Virus record (IMG/VR): IMGVR_UViG_3300012931_000039
Span: 1 to 40,557 of that record
Reading direction: 5' to 3' (one strand)
Length of the DNA stretch: 40,557 nucleotides
DNA from: a virus
The translations under genes were made by a program, and so were the position numbers. Numbering within the stretch: the first letter of the stretch is position 1; every line of letters begins with the position of its first letter. Below the pieces are notes generated by a model. The model saw only the letters and a program-made list of their open reading frames with translations, did no database searches and was not told where the DNA came from. Positions 1-7,202 of this stretch are shown here, one piece after another.

Positions 1-501
1 CACGCCGGCGGTGCTGCTCGCGCGGGCGTAGAAGGCCCAGTACGTGCTGTCGAGCGTGGAGAACGCCTGACGGGTGAAGTCCACCACCAACTCCACCGCC
101 GATTCCACGCCCGCCGCACCGTCCCCAGCCAGCAGCACGTAGGAGGGTGCGCCGCCTTTGGTGCGGAACGCGTTGCCCTGGATGTCGGTCGTGAAGAAGT
201 TGCTCTTGACGTAGGTCTCGGCCGGCGCCTCGGCGACGTGGCTCGTGATCGCGGTGTCGTTGGCGTCGGTGAACGTGTCCTGCGCGATCGCGGTGAGTTC
301 TTGCAACTCCGCATCCACCGCCTGGACGGTGTAGAGCCCCACGTCCCATTGGCCGGTGGCCACGTCCAGCGATTGGCCATCGCCGTGCGGTGCTTCGCCC
401 GTGAGGTAGGGCGCGGCGTCGGTCGGGACGCTGCTCAGGACCAGCGCGTCGCTCAGGTCATCCGCCGCGCGGATCCGCAGGCGGTAGTGTCGGGTCGCCA
501 T
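1..501 (-). CDS. Giant tail / host-specificity protein, N-terminal part (continues across contig ends)
   Basis: This is the first ~167 codons of the large tail protein whose remainder lies at 35186-40557. It starts at ATG 501 in a TGATG overlap with the upstream minor tail gene and is open down to base 1. The N-terminus (MATRHYRLRIRAADDLSDA) and the following beta-rich sequence look like the base of a tail tip or fibre protein. It ends inside a jelly-roll-like stretch (WAFYARAS) that reappears at the other contig end. Collapsing the 20-bp overlap gives 5838 nt in total, exactly 1946 codons including stop. The role in tail tip or receptor binding is inferred from position after the tape measure gene and from size. 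Confidence 0.8.
   Translation of the reverse strand, partial: MATRHYRLRIRAADDLSDALVLSSVPTDAAPYLTGEAPHGDGQSLDVATGQWDVGLYTVQAVDAELQELTAIAQDTFTDANDTAITSHVAEAPAETYVKSNFFTTDIQGNAFRTKGGAPSYVLLAGDGAAGVESAVELVVDFTRQAFSTLDSTYWAFYARASSTAGV
16..35. repeat. Contig-end direct repeat, left copy
   Basis: These 20 bases are identical to the last 20 of the window. Over the first 35 bases the two ends still agree at 29 positions, and the mismatches lie in the outermost 15. Both copies encode the same residues (FYARAS) on the minus strand in the same codon phase, so merging them restores one open tail gene. This is how a circular or circularly permuted phage contig looks. The mismatching tip may be strain variation or an assembly artefact. 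Confidence 0.85.
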
Positions 502-932
502 CAGCTCCCCGGCCCGTACTCACAGATCAACGCCGCGGCGCTGGCGTTCCGCACCTGGAGCATGAGCGTCCACTCCATCAGCGCGGCGTCAGCCAACGTG
601 AGGCGCGGGAGCGTCCCCTCGCGCAGGCGGCAGGTGTAGCTGTGGGTGGAGGCGTCGTCGGTGTTCACGGTGATGGTGCCGCCGTTCGTCAGGTGGCGGA
701 TCAGTCGGTGGGCCACCGCCATCTCGGCGGAGGTGAGGTGCCGTACCTCGAAGGCGGCCACGTAGTCGGTGCGGAAGACGAACTTGTAGGGGATCCCGTC
801 CCCTAGGCCGTTGGCCCGAGGCCCGACGTCCACGACGTCAGGCAGCCAACCCCCGAACCGGTCGCCCGGTGAGGCGGCCGCGCTTTGGAGCGTGGCAGCG
901 GCGCCGTCGTTGAAGGTGATGGTGGCGCTCAT
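501..932 (-). CDS. Minor tail protein (distal-tail-like)
   Basis: A 143-aa protein between the tape measure gene (ATGA overlap at 929-932) and the giant tail protein. The sequence is beta-rich without membrane segments, with a compact middle (YKFVFRTDYVAAFEVRHL) and an acidic, Thr-rich strand region after it. In siphoviruses this slot usually holds a distal tail or minor tail component linking tube to tip. I recognise no specific family, so the assignment is positional. Confidence 0.6.
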   Translation of the reverse strand: MSATITFNDGAAATLQSAAASPGDRFGGWLPDVVDVGPRANGLGDGIPYKFVFRTDYVAAFEVRHLTSAEMAVAHRLIRHLTNGGTITVNTDDASTHSYTCRLREGTLPRLTLADAALMEWTLMLQVRNASAAALICEYGPGS

Positions 933-2167
933 CCGATCCCCCGGAGGCCAGCGTTGCGGACCAACCGGGCCACGGCCCGCTGTGCCGCGGGGTCGTCAGG
1001 CCCGATCACCGTGACGTTCATGGGTGCGGCCCCCGGGATCACGGGGGCCGGCACCTGGATACCGCCCAGGTCGAGCATGGGAAAGACGGGAGCGGGCACG
1101 TGGAATACCGACGCCGCCAGCAGCTCGAACCCCAGCCGCACCGCGCTGCCCAGGAAGCTCTTGAGGAAGCTCTTGAGGTTCAGGCCGCCTTCGACCAGCC
1201 CCGCGCCAAACTCGCCAGCGGCCGTAATACCCAGCTGGCGGAAGGATGCCGTGACTTCCATAGTCAACGGCTCGGACACGCTCTTTTTCGCCCAGACCTT
1301 GATCTCCTCGCCCATCTGGTGACTGCGGGCGGTCAGCGACTTGGCCAGGTTCTTTACCATCTCGTCCGACGCGATGCCGATCTGGGCCTCATCGGCCACG
1401 AAGGGCATACCCTTCCACTCGCCGGTGGGCAGTTGCACTTGGGACAAGAGGTCGAACGCCCGCAGGCTCGCGTTGCGGTAGGCATCGGCCAGCGCCTTGA
1501 CGAACTCCGGAGACCCCAGCTGTTCGGCCAGCGGTGGCAGCAGATAGTAGGTCTGCCCCAGCTCCTCGTTGACCTTGACCTCGTCGCGCAAGATCAACAG
1601 GATGCCCTCCTGGACCTTGGCGCGCTGTGCCGCCAGGTCCAGCAACTGCTGGTCGGTATCCAGGATGCTCTTGTTGGCTTTGCCGGAGGCGATGCGATAA
1701 CTCAGGTCGGCTTGCCGTTGGGCGATAGCGGCGTCCAGCCGGGCGGTCTCCGCTTCGCCGGCGGCCTTGATCGCCATGGCCTCCAGCTCGGGGTGTTCTT
1801 TTTGCTGGCGTTCGAGCAGGGTTTTGATGTATTGGGCTTGTTTCTCGGTGGCCTCACCCGTGCGGTCAGCCACCGCCTTCCAGGCGAGCCCGATGGCCCC
1901 GATGGCGGCCACGGCGGCGAGGGCGTAGTCGCCCGCCGTGAACAGCGCCAACTGGCTCAGGATGGCGGCCATGCGGCCATGGACCCCGCCCATGGCCAGG
2001 CCCATGTACGTAAGGCTCCGGGTGAACCGGCCGGCGGAGAACTCGGCGTGGATCAACCCGCCGGCCACCCCGCGGCCCGTGCTGTCCAGGGAGGCTAACT
2101 GCGTGTTGGCAACCTCGGCTCCCGGTGTCGAGATCGGGATCTCCAGCGCCCCCAATTCAACCGGCAT
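929..2167 (-). CDS. Tail tape measure protein (short)
   Basis: A 412-aa protein in the tape measure slot, directly after the frameshifted chaperone pair, whose stop it overlaps by 11 nt. It has an alanine/glycine-rich hydrophobic stretch at about 65-105, a long charged helical region at about 110-200 rich in Glu, Gln and Lys, and a Gly/Pro/Val-rich C-terminus. This pattern is typical of tape measure proteins, which are usually 700-1500 aa. The present one would specify a tail of roughly 60 nm at the usual ~0.15 nm per residue (inference). No lysozyme or peptidase domain is visible. Confidence 0.75.
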   Translation of the reverse strand: MPVELGALEIPISTPGAEVANTQLASLDSTGRGVAGGLIHAEFSAGRFTRSLTYMGLAMGGVHGRMAAILSQLALFTAGDYALAAVAAIGAIGLAWKAVADRTGEATEKQAQYIKTLLERQQKEHPELEAMAIKAAGEAETARLDAAIAQRQADLSYRIASGKANKSILDTDQQLLDLAAQRAKVQEGILLILRDEVKVNEELGQTYYLLPPLAEQLGSPEFVKALADAYRNASLRAFDLLSQVQLPTGEWKGMPFVADEAQIGIASDEMVKNLAKSLTARSHQMGEEIKVWAKKSVSEPLTMEVTASFRQLGITAAGEFGAGLVEGGLNLKSFLKSFLGSAVRLGFELLAASVFHVPAPVFPMLDLGGIQVPAPVIPGAAPMNVTVIGPDDPAAQRAVARLVRNAGLRGIG

Positions 2168-2522
2168 CGGGCTTCACTTTGCTCCGGCGGATCCGGCGCA
2201 CCAGCCGCAAGCCCGCGCGCCGCAGGTCAGCCGGCGACTCGTCCGGCACGTTGAACGCCCGCTGCACTTCTTGGGCTTCACGGACCAGGGCGTCTGGGTC
2301 GTGGTATGCGAGTGCGACGCTTTGCGCCAAGGCCAACCTCCCCACGCGCTCCTCCAGCGCGTCAATGAGCTCCATCTCGGTCAAGCGGCTGGCCGCCCAC
2401 ACAATCAGCACCGCGGGCCACGCCAGCACCTCCCTCAGGCCGGCGCCGTACTCCCGGGCGACGCGGGCGAGGAGGTATCCAACGGGGTCGGCGATGCCCG
2501 GCCCGCCGCCGGGGGTGCCGCT
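2157..2522 (-). CDS. Tail assembly chaperone, T extension (made by -1 frameshift)
   Basis: This open frame lies -1 relative to the upstream chaperone and has no good start of its own. It is open from the slippery heptamer at 2522-2528 to the stop at 2157. Translation beginning after the slip gives a Gly/Pro linker and then VGYLLARVAREYG...LREVLAWP, a sequence style typical of lambda gpT-like extensions. The fused G-T product would be about 230 aa (109 from G, 121 from this frame). It should act as a chaperone for tape measure assembly, as gpGT does in lambda. An internal GTG at 2429 could start a 90-aa product but is less likely to be used. Confidence 0.8.
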   Translation of the reverse strand, partial: SGTPGGGPGIADPVGYLLARVAREYGAGLREVLAWPAVLIVWAASRLTEMELIDALEERVGRLALAQSVALAYHDPDALVREAQEVQRAFNVPDESPADLRRAGLRLVRRIRRSKVKPDAG

Positions 2523-2848
2523 TTTCCCTCCGCGTCTTCCGCTGGGCCCAGCAAGTCCTCCAGCCGGCCGGAGGCGATCTTCAGGACCCCGCGCAGCATG
2601 GCGGGCGTCAGGTGGCTGATCTCCTCCTCGGTGGCCGTGGGCATCAGCTCCTGCGCCAGCCGCTCCAGGAGCCGCCCGTCGCCCGCGACCGGCTCCAGTT
2701 TCCCTTCCGCCAGGTCGGAGATCCGCTGGCGCAAGTAGAGAGCGGCGCCCGTAAGCCCCCGCACGGGCACCACGCGCCGTGTGTCTGGCAGCACCACCTC
2801 GCCCGCCGGCTCGTCGAGCGCCGTCAGGTCCACCGGCCCGGGCCGCAT
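2435..2848 (-). CDS. Tail assembly chaperone, G part
   Basis: A 137-aa protein starting at ATG 2848 in a TGATG overlap with the tail tube gene. It is the first of the two chaperone frames between tail tube and tape measure, the conserved lambda G/T position. The body (about 25-105) is helical and acidic (LTGAALYLRQRISDLAEGK). The tail past residue 109, downstream of the slippery site, is a low-complexity Ala/Pro/Ser run, as expected for the short unshifted product. Confidence 0.8.
   Translation of the reverse strand: MRPGPVDLTALDEPAGEVVLPDTRRVVPVRGLTGAALYLRQRISDLAEGKLEPVAGDGRLLERLAQELMPTATEEEISHLTPAMLRGVLKIASGRLEDLLGPAEDAEGKAAPPAAGRASPTPLDTSSPASPGSTAPA
2522..2528 (-). promoter_or_regulatory. 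Programmed -1 ribosomal frameshift site (GGGAAAA)
   Basis: The minus strand reads GAG GGA AAA GCG in the G frame, so the heptamer G-GGA-AAA fits the canonical X-XXY-YYZ slippery pattern (lambda uses GGGAAAG). After a -1 slip the frame is open into the T extension through to 2157. The very GC-rich bases just downstream could form a stimulatory structure, but I did not identify a defined pseudoknot. Confidence 0.8.
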
Positions 2849-3399
2849 CAGCTCACCGCCGACAGGTACTCGATCACGTAGGGCGCGGTGCCCTCGGCAT
2901 CCGCCGCAGCGGCCTTGCCGGCGAAGTCGAAGTCCACCAGGCCCTCCTCGCGGTCGGTGCCCTTGACCGTCCACTTCTCGCACAGCGCGGCGGCCATGCG
3001 CACCTGCACGAACCCACCCGAGCCGCGCTGGTAGACCAGTCGCAGGTTGGTGACGTACTGGCCCGAGGTGAAGTAGGTGCCCGCGGCGATGGGGGTGAGG
3101 CGCGTGGTGACATTGCCGCCCGGCGAGGTCTGGACCCCGCCCGGCTCGAGCCGCGACATGTCGTCCGTGCCGAACTGCACGAGCTGGCCGGTGAAATGGG
3201 GCTTGTAGTAGACCCGGCGGTCCAGTCCCACGCGATCGGCCAGCTGGCCGTCGTAGGGGGTCTGGCGGTAGGTGATTCCCGGGTCGAACACGGGTCCGCC
3301 GCGGGTGATGCCGAGCGGGTGGTTGCCGGCGAACAGCACGCCCGTGTTGAGCAGGACGTCATCCGGCAGTCGGTCGTTGTAGCCACTGAGGGGGGGCAT
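2848..3399 (-). CDS. Major tail tube protein
   Basis: A 183-aa protein with a good ribosome binding site (AAGGAGAA) before ATG 3399. It lies between the tail terminator gene and the frameshifted chaperones, the standard place of the tail tube gene. The sequence is beta-rich with many Gly, Thr and Tyr residues and no hydrophobic segments. The C-terminal part (DFDFAGKAAAADAEGTAPYV) resembles the end of tube subunits. The family call is positional plus composition. Confidence 0.7.
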   Translation of the reverse strand: MPPLSGYNDRLPDDVLLNTGVLFAGNHPLGITRGGPVFDPGITYRQTPYDGQLADRVGLDRRVYYKPHFTGQLVQFGTDDMSRLEPGGVQTSPGGNVTTRLTPIAAGTYFTSGQYVTNLRLVYQRGSGGFVQVRMAAALCEKWTVKGTDREEGLVDFDFAGKAAAADAEGTAPYVIEYLSAVS

Positions 3400-3411
3400 G
3401 CGATGTTCTCC

Positions 3412-3867
3412 TTAGCTGACGTAGACGGTGAGCGAGCGGGGCCAGGTGATCAACGGGTACACGCACCGCACCCGGGCCGTGGCGCGGTGATGGGGGTCGG
3501 GGTCGGGTGGCAAGGTCGAGCGGGTGCGCTCGCGGGCAAAGAGCAGGCCGCTCGAGGCGTCGTGCCAGCGCAGCAACGCGGCGTCCGCCAGGTCGGCCGC
3601 GTCCTCGATTGCACCCATCTGCTGGCGCGGCGCGTCGTAGAACTGCACTTCGCACATGATCACGTCGCGCACCGAGTCAAACGCCCCGTCCACGGCCCGG
3701 TCCAGGAAGGTGATCACCGCGTAGGGCATCACGGCCGACTGTGGGGCCTCAGCATGGTAGACCCGCCCGCCGAGGATCGTCTGGAGCGTGTCGCCTGAGA
3801 GGGGCGTGAACCCCAGGAGCCGGGCCCGCACCGTGGCGTAGAGCGCCGAAGTGGAGCGCGTGCTCAT
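3412..3867 (-). CDS. Tail terminator / tail completion protein (DUF3168-like)
   Basis: A 151-aa protein upstream of the tail tube gene, starting at ATG 3867 and overlapping the stop of the preceding neck gene by 4 nt. Features fit tail-terminator-like proteins: an N-terminal helix with TVRARLLG, a short ILGGRVYHAEAPQ segment, and VMPYAVITFLD as the central strand. These recall the 'G-dRVy...P....PYvvv' pattern of DUF3168 proteins. It should cap the tail tube and join it to the neck. Confidence 0.6.
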   Translation of the reverse strand: MSTRSTSALYATVRARLLGFTPLSGDTLQTILGGRVYHAEAPQSAVMPYAVITFLDRAVDGAFDSVRDVIMCEVQFYDAPRQQMGAIEDAADLADAALLRWHDASSGLLFARERTRSTLPPDPDPHHRATARVRCVYPLITWPRSLTVYVS

Positions 3868-4259
3868 CGTGCTTTGCCCACACCGGCCAGGGCGCGTTCT
3901 ACTTGCGCCGCGAAGGCCAACTTGATCGCCGCCTCCTGCGCCCAGGCGGCCGGCTCCCAGACCCGGACCCGCTCGAAGCGTCGCGTGAACAGGTTGTAGT
4001 GTCCCAACTCCCAGAACAGGTTGTAGTCCAGACTCGTACCCACCTTGATGTAGCCGTCGAACGCGCCCGTCATCACCACGGGCGAACGGGTGACGTGGTT
4101 GATGGACATACCAGTCACGAAGTCCCCTGTAGTGTAGCCGCCCCGGAGCCCCAGCTTCACGGCGTTGACCAGGATCTGCGCCCCGGCCAGCAGGCCGTTC
4201 CGCACCCCGGTCCGCAGAGCGGCTTGCACGGCGGTCAGGTTCGAGCGGTAGGTGGCCAT
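3864..4259 (-). CDS. Neck / head-tail joining protein (HK97 gp10-like)
   Basis: A 131-aa protein starting at ATG 4259, which overlaps the stop of the previous gene (TGATG). An upstream in-frame GTG is possible but lacks support. The N-terminal helix, the GGYTTGDFVTGMSINHV stretch and the C-terminal amphipathic helix are in the style of HK97 gp10-type tail completion proteins. These sit between the head closure and tail terminator genes, as here. Function is inferred from gene order. Confidence 0.6.
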   Translation of the reverse strand: MATYRSNLTAVQAALRTGVRNGLLAGAQILVNAVKLGLRGGYTTGDFVTGMSINHVTRSPVVMTGAFDGYIKVGTSLDYNLFWELGHYNLFTRRFERVRVWEPAAWAQEAAIKLAFAAQVERALAGVGKAR

Positions 4260-4594
4260 CAGCTCGTGATCACCAGTTCCTCGCCCACGTGGCGTGAGCA
4301 CAGGCATTGGATCTCGGCCGTGAGCCGGCGCGGTAGCGCGGCGTGGACCTTCCAGTACTCCCCTTCGACCGCGAGCAGCGAGCCGGGCTCTACCGTCGCG
4401 TAGTCGGGCAACAGCACGATCCCCTCCACCGTGAACTCACCCGACTGACCGAACGTGCCCTCCCGGCCGGTCGGCGGCTCGAGCCGGCCCCATTGCGCGT
4501 CCACGCACTCGTACAGGTGCGACACGAACCCCTGCGACTCGGCGGGCGTGTAGGCGTAGATGCGCACCCACTGGTCCCGCTGGCTGATACTCAC
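4259..4594 (-). CDS. Head closure / head-tail joining protein
   Basis: A 111-aa protein starting at GTG 4594, with its start inside the stop of the connector gene (GTGA). It is beta-rich with 'RDQWVRIYAYTP' at the start and a small barrel-like middle (FTVEGIVLLPDYATVEPG), consistent with the small head-tail joining proteins of the SPP1 gp16 / HK97 type. The assignment rests mainly on its place between connector and neck genes. Confidence 0.6.
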   Translation of the reverse strand: MSISQRDQWVRIYAYTPAESQGFVSHLYECVDAQWGRLEPPTGREGTFGQSGEFTVEGIVLLPDYATVEPGSLLAVEGEYWKVHAALPRRLTAEIQCLCSRHVGEELVITS

Positions 4595-5175
4595 GTCGCA
4601 TCCCTCCAGCGGTACTGCTCCAGCATGCTGGCCGTGCGGGCTGGCAGACCGCCCGCGGCGTAGCTCACGCTCACCCCACCGCCGGCCGACTCAGTCATCG
4701 AGGCTGGGTTGCGCTGCTGGTACAGGTCGGCCCCCAGGTCCAGAATCGCCGCGCGGACCACCGGCTCGATCACGGTGCTGTAGTCCGGGTCGGCGCTCAG
4801 GCCCACGGTGGCCGTGATCTGGTAGGGTCCGTTCCCGAAGCTCCGCCCGGGCACGGCCCGGATGACGGCCAGCTCGGCGTCCAGCTCGTAGTCGGTCGCC
4901 GCCACCGTGTCGCCGTCCGCGTCCACCACGGTCAGATCCTCGTCCGGGTCTACCGGCCCCTCGGGCAGGACCAGCTCGAGGATCGCCCCGTAGACCACGG
5001 CCGTCTCCGCCGGATCGCGGAAGGTCTTCTCCTCGGCCGTGATCGGCGTGCAGAGATAGCTGCGGACCCGGCCCGTGGCCTGGGCCAGCTTGTCGGTCAG
5101 CAGCGTGTCCTGGCCGTGGGCCCCCTGCGGGATCCGCAGGTGGTCTTTCAGGTCATTCAGCGTGGGCAGCGACAT
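4591..5175 (-). CDS. Head-tail connector protein (gp6-like adaptor)
   Basis: A 194-aa protein starting at ATG 5175 after a GGAGGG ribosome binding site. It has the common adaptor start (MSLPTLNDLKDHLRIP) with helices through about residue 75. An insertion rich in Asp and Val follows, then a C-terminal helix ending in 'LEQYRW'. This N-terminal motif is typical of Phage_connect/gp6-like adaptors that bind beneath the portal. The gene overlaps the preceding glycosyltransferase by 23 nt, so head-to-tail gene order resumes right after the sugar cassette. Confidence 0.75.
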   Translation of the reverse strand: MSLPTLNDLKDHLRIPQGAHGQDTLLTDKLAQATGRVRSYLCTPITAEEKTFRDPAETAVVYGAILELVLPEGPVDPDEDLTVVDADGDTVAATDYELDAELAVIRAVPGRSFGNGPYQITATVGLSADPDYSTVIEPVVRAAILDLGADLYQQRNPASMTESAGGGVSVSYAAGGLPARTASMLEQYRWRDAT

Positions 5176-5914
5176 CGGCCCTCCGGGGTGCCGGCTCACG
5201 CAGCCGGAGCGCGTAGCGGGCGTCAATCAACCGGCGCAGCGCCAGCCGCGCCGCGGTGCGGCGGTGGCGCCGGCCGCTTTTCTGGCCGGGGTGGATCCGG
5301 TAGGCCGTCGTCACGACCGACAGGCCGTGGAACACATAGCCCATGGCCAAGAGCCGCAAGTGGTACTCCCACTCCTCCGCCCCGGTCAACGTCACATCCC
5401 AGGGGCCCGCGTGCCGGCACATGGCCGTCCGGTACAGGATCCCTGTGCCGTGGAACACCAACCCCCGGCGCCGGCGCACCGTCTCCCAGGTGATCACGGG
5501 GTTCGCCGCCAGCCAGCGTTTCGACCGCTCGGGCGTGCCCAGGCTGTTGCCGCGCGCGTCCACGTAGAGCGGCAGCGAGCAGACGGCGTCCGCCTCGGGG
5601 TGGGCGTCCAGGTACTCGGCCAGGACCCGCAACTTGTTCGGGTACAGGAAGTCATCATCGCTCAGGATGCTCAGGTACTCGCCCCGCGCCATCTCCATGC
5701 CCCGGTTCACCGCGGCCGACAGCCCGGCGTGGGGTTGCGTCACCCAGCGGAACGGGATCGGGTGTGCCCAGCATGGGCGCGCGGCGTCCGGCCCGTCGTG
5801 CACGACGATCACCTCGAACCGTTCGGGCGGGTACCGCTGGAGCGCCACGCTGGCCAGCGCCTCGGCCAGGAACGCCGGCCTATGGTACGTGGGTACGATC
5901 ACGCTCACCTTCAC
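5153..5914 (-). CDS. Family 2-type glycosyltransferase (GT-A fold)
   Basis: A 253-aa protein with the textbook GT2 start (VSVIVPTYHRPAFLAEAL). It has a nucleotide-sugar binding region to about 50, the metal-binding DDD triad in 'LSILSDDDFLYP' near 110, and an acceptor-side TGAEEWEYHL near 195. It starts at GTG 5914 in a GTGA overlap with the preceding glycosyltransferase. It is the last of four sugar- or methyl-transfer genes lying between capsid and connector genes. The substrate is unknown; candidates are virion proteins, modified DNA or host envelope glycans. Confidence 0.85.
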   Translation of the reverse strand: MKVSVIVPTYHRPAFLAEALASVALQRYPPERFEVIVVHDGPDAARPCWAHPIPFRWVTQPHAGLSAAVNRGMEMARGEYLSILSDDDFLYPNKLRVLAEYLDAHPEADAVCSLPLYVDARGNSLGTPERSKRWLAANPVITWETVRRRRGLVFHGTGILYRTAMCRHAGPWDVTLTGAEEWEYHLRLLAMGYVFHGLSVVTTAYRIHPGQKSGRRHRRTAARLALRRLIDARYALRLREPAPRRADVAAHAE

Positions 5915-6675
5915 GGGGCCACCCCCGGTCGCGCGCTGCGCAGCCCGGCCAACATCTCCAACTCGGCCACCATCTCCAACTCGGCAGTCCCTAACTCGGC
6001 GCGCAGCAACTCGTCGGCCTCCACCGGCTGGCCGTTGACCTGGGCAGCCGTCCAGAGGTTCTGCCCGCTTTTGACGTCCAGCACCAGCCGCCTGCTGCCC
6101 GCCAGGCGGAGTGCTGTACACGGGATACCACGCATCCGGTCGTCCATCGTGCCGTCCAAGCCCCGGTGTTTGCCCCGCCGCACGCGCCACAGCGACCAGC
6201 CCAACCCACCCAAAACCTCCGCGCTGACCAGCCTACCCGTGCCAATCGGATGCCCGCAGCGCGCGGCGTCCGTGTAGCCTGGCCAGTAGCTTGTCTGGCG
6301 GGCCGCCGTGTCCAGGAAGTAGCAATCCAGCACGCCAGCGTAGGGGGCGCCGCAGGCCATGATCTGGAGGTACCAGGCGAAGGCCGCCGACCCGATCAGG
6401 TCGTCCGAGTCGAGCCGCAGCACGTAGTCGGCTCCCAAGTCGCGCGCCGCCCGTAGCCCGGCGTTGTGTTTGGCGGCCAGGGGCAAGTTTGGCACCAGTC
6501 GCACGTGTGCCCCGGCGTCCATGGCGATGTCGCGGTTGCGTGGGTCCTCGGGACTGCACAGGGCGACCACCTCGAACGCCGCCATCCTTCGCAGGCGGGC
6601 GAGGCCCAGCCAGTAAAGCCGGGAGACCGCTGGCCGGCCCCAGAAGGCCGTGACTACTACGAGCTTCAGCGCCAT
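5911..6675 (-). CDS. Glycosyltransferase, GT-A type
   Basis: A 254-aa protein starting at ATG 6675, whose start overlaps the end of the methyltransferase-like gene by 10 nt. The N-terminus (ALKLVVVTAFWGRPAVSRLY) and the D-x-D region 'LRLDSDDLIGSAAFAW' near 100-115 mark a GT-A glycosyltransferase. 'AAKHNAGLRAARDLGADYV' just before is the usual helix that precedes the metal site. The C-terminal ~60 residues are helical and Glu/Leu-rich. The sugar donor and acceptor cannot be read from the sequence. Confidence 0.75.
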   Translation of the reverse strand: MALKLVVVTAFWGRPAVSRLYWLGLARLRRMAAFEVVALCSPEDPRNRDIAMDAGAHVRLVPNLPLAAKHNAGLRAARDLGADYVLRLDSDDLIGSAAFAWYLQIMACGAPYAGVLDCYFLDTAARQTSYWPGYTDAARCGHPIGTGRLVSAEVLGGLGWSLWRVRRGKHRGLDGTMDDRMRGIPCTALRLAGSRRLVLDVKSGQNLWTAAQVNGQPVEADELLRAELGTAELEMVAELEMLAGLRSARPGVAP

Positions 6676-7202
6676 ACCACCGCCTGGTCCCGCATCACCG
6701 CGGCGTCCAGGTGCCCGGGCAGCCGCGCGGCGATCTTCTGGAGCGACACGTTCTGCCACTCGGGCCGCGGCCGCGGCGTGCCGAAGTCGTGCACGTCATC
6801 CACCAGCACCAGGTCATGGTACCGCCGGGTGGCGACGGCCCGTAACTCGTCCCAGAGCGGGAACCCCGCCGGGTCCCCGCGGCCCGCGACCTCGCGGCTC
6901 TGGAACCAGTGGGCGTCCAGGTAGAACACGGCCGGCTCGGCGATGCGTTGGCACAGCGGGGGCAGCACTACCCGGCTGTCGCCCAGGTGGAAGTGCAGGT
7001 CGGGCGTGGCGCCGTGCTCCCGCACGGCCTGGTCGTACAAGGGACGTGACAGCTCGATGCTGTGGACCACGGGGAACACGCTGCGCGCCAGCAGGGTGGT
7101 CTTGGCGTGGAACGTGCCCGTCTCCACGAAGACCCGGATGCCCGCGTATTGCGGGTGGCGAGCGCGTATCGCCTCGAGGTCGCGGAGCCGGAAATTGGCC
7201 AT
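6666..7202 (-). CDS. Class I SAM-dependent methyltransferase-like protein
   Basis: A 178-aa protein starting at ATG 7202 in a TGATG overlap with the preceding glycosyltransferase. 'VFVETGTFHAKTTLLA' around 25-40 is a motif-I-like glycine turn. 'HSIELS' near 48-53 matches the acidic post-I strand, and 'VFYLDAHW' near 93 the motif-IV strand. Such proteins are often annotated as FkbM- or class I-type methyltransferases beside glycosyltransferases, and may methylate a transferred sugar. The assignment is from fold motifs only. Confidence 0.6.
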   Translation of the reverse strand: MANFRLRDLEAIRARHPQYAGIRVFVETGTFHAKTTLLARSVFPVVHSIELSRPLYDQAVREHGATPDLHFHLGDSRVVLPPLCQRIAEPAVFYLDAHWFQSREVAGRGDPAGFPLWDELRAVATRRYHDLVLVDDVHDFGTPRPRPEWQNVSLQKIAARLPGHLDAAVMRDQAVVWR

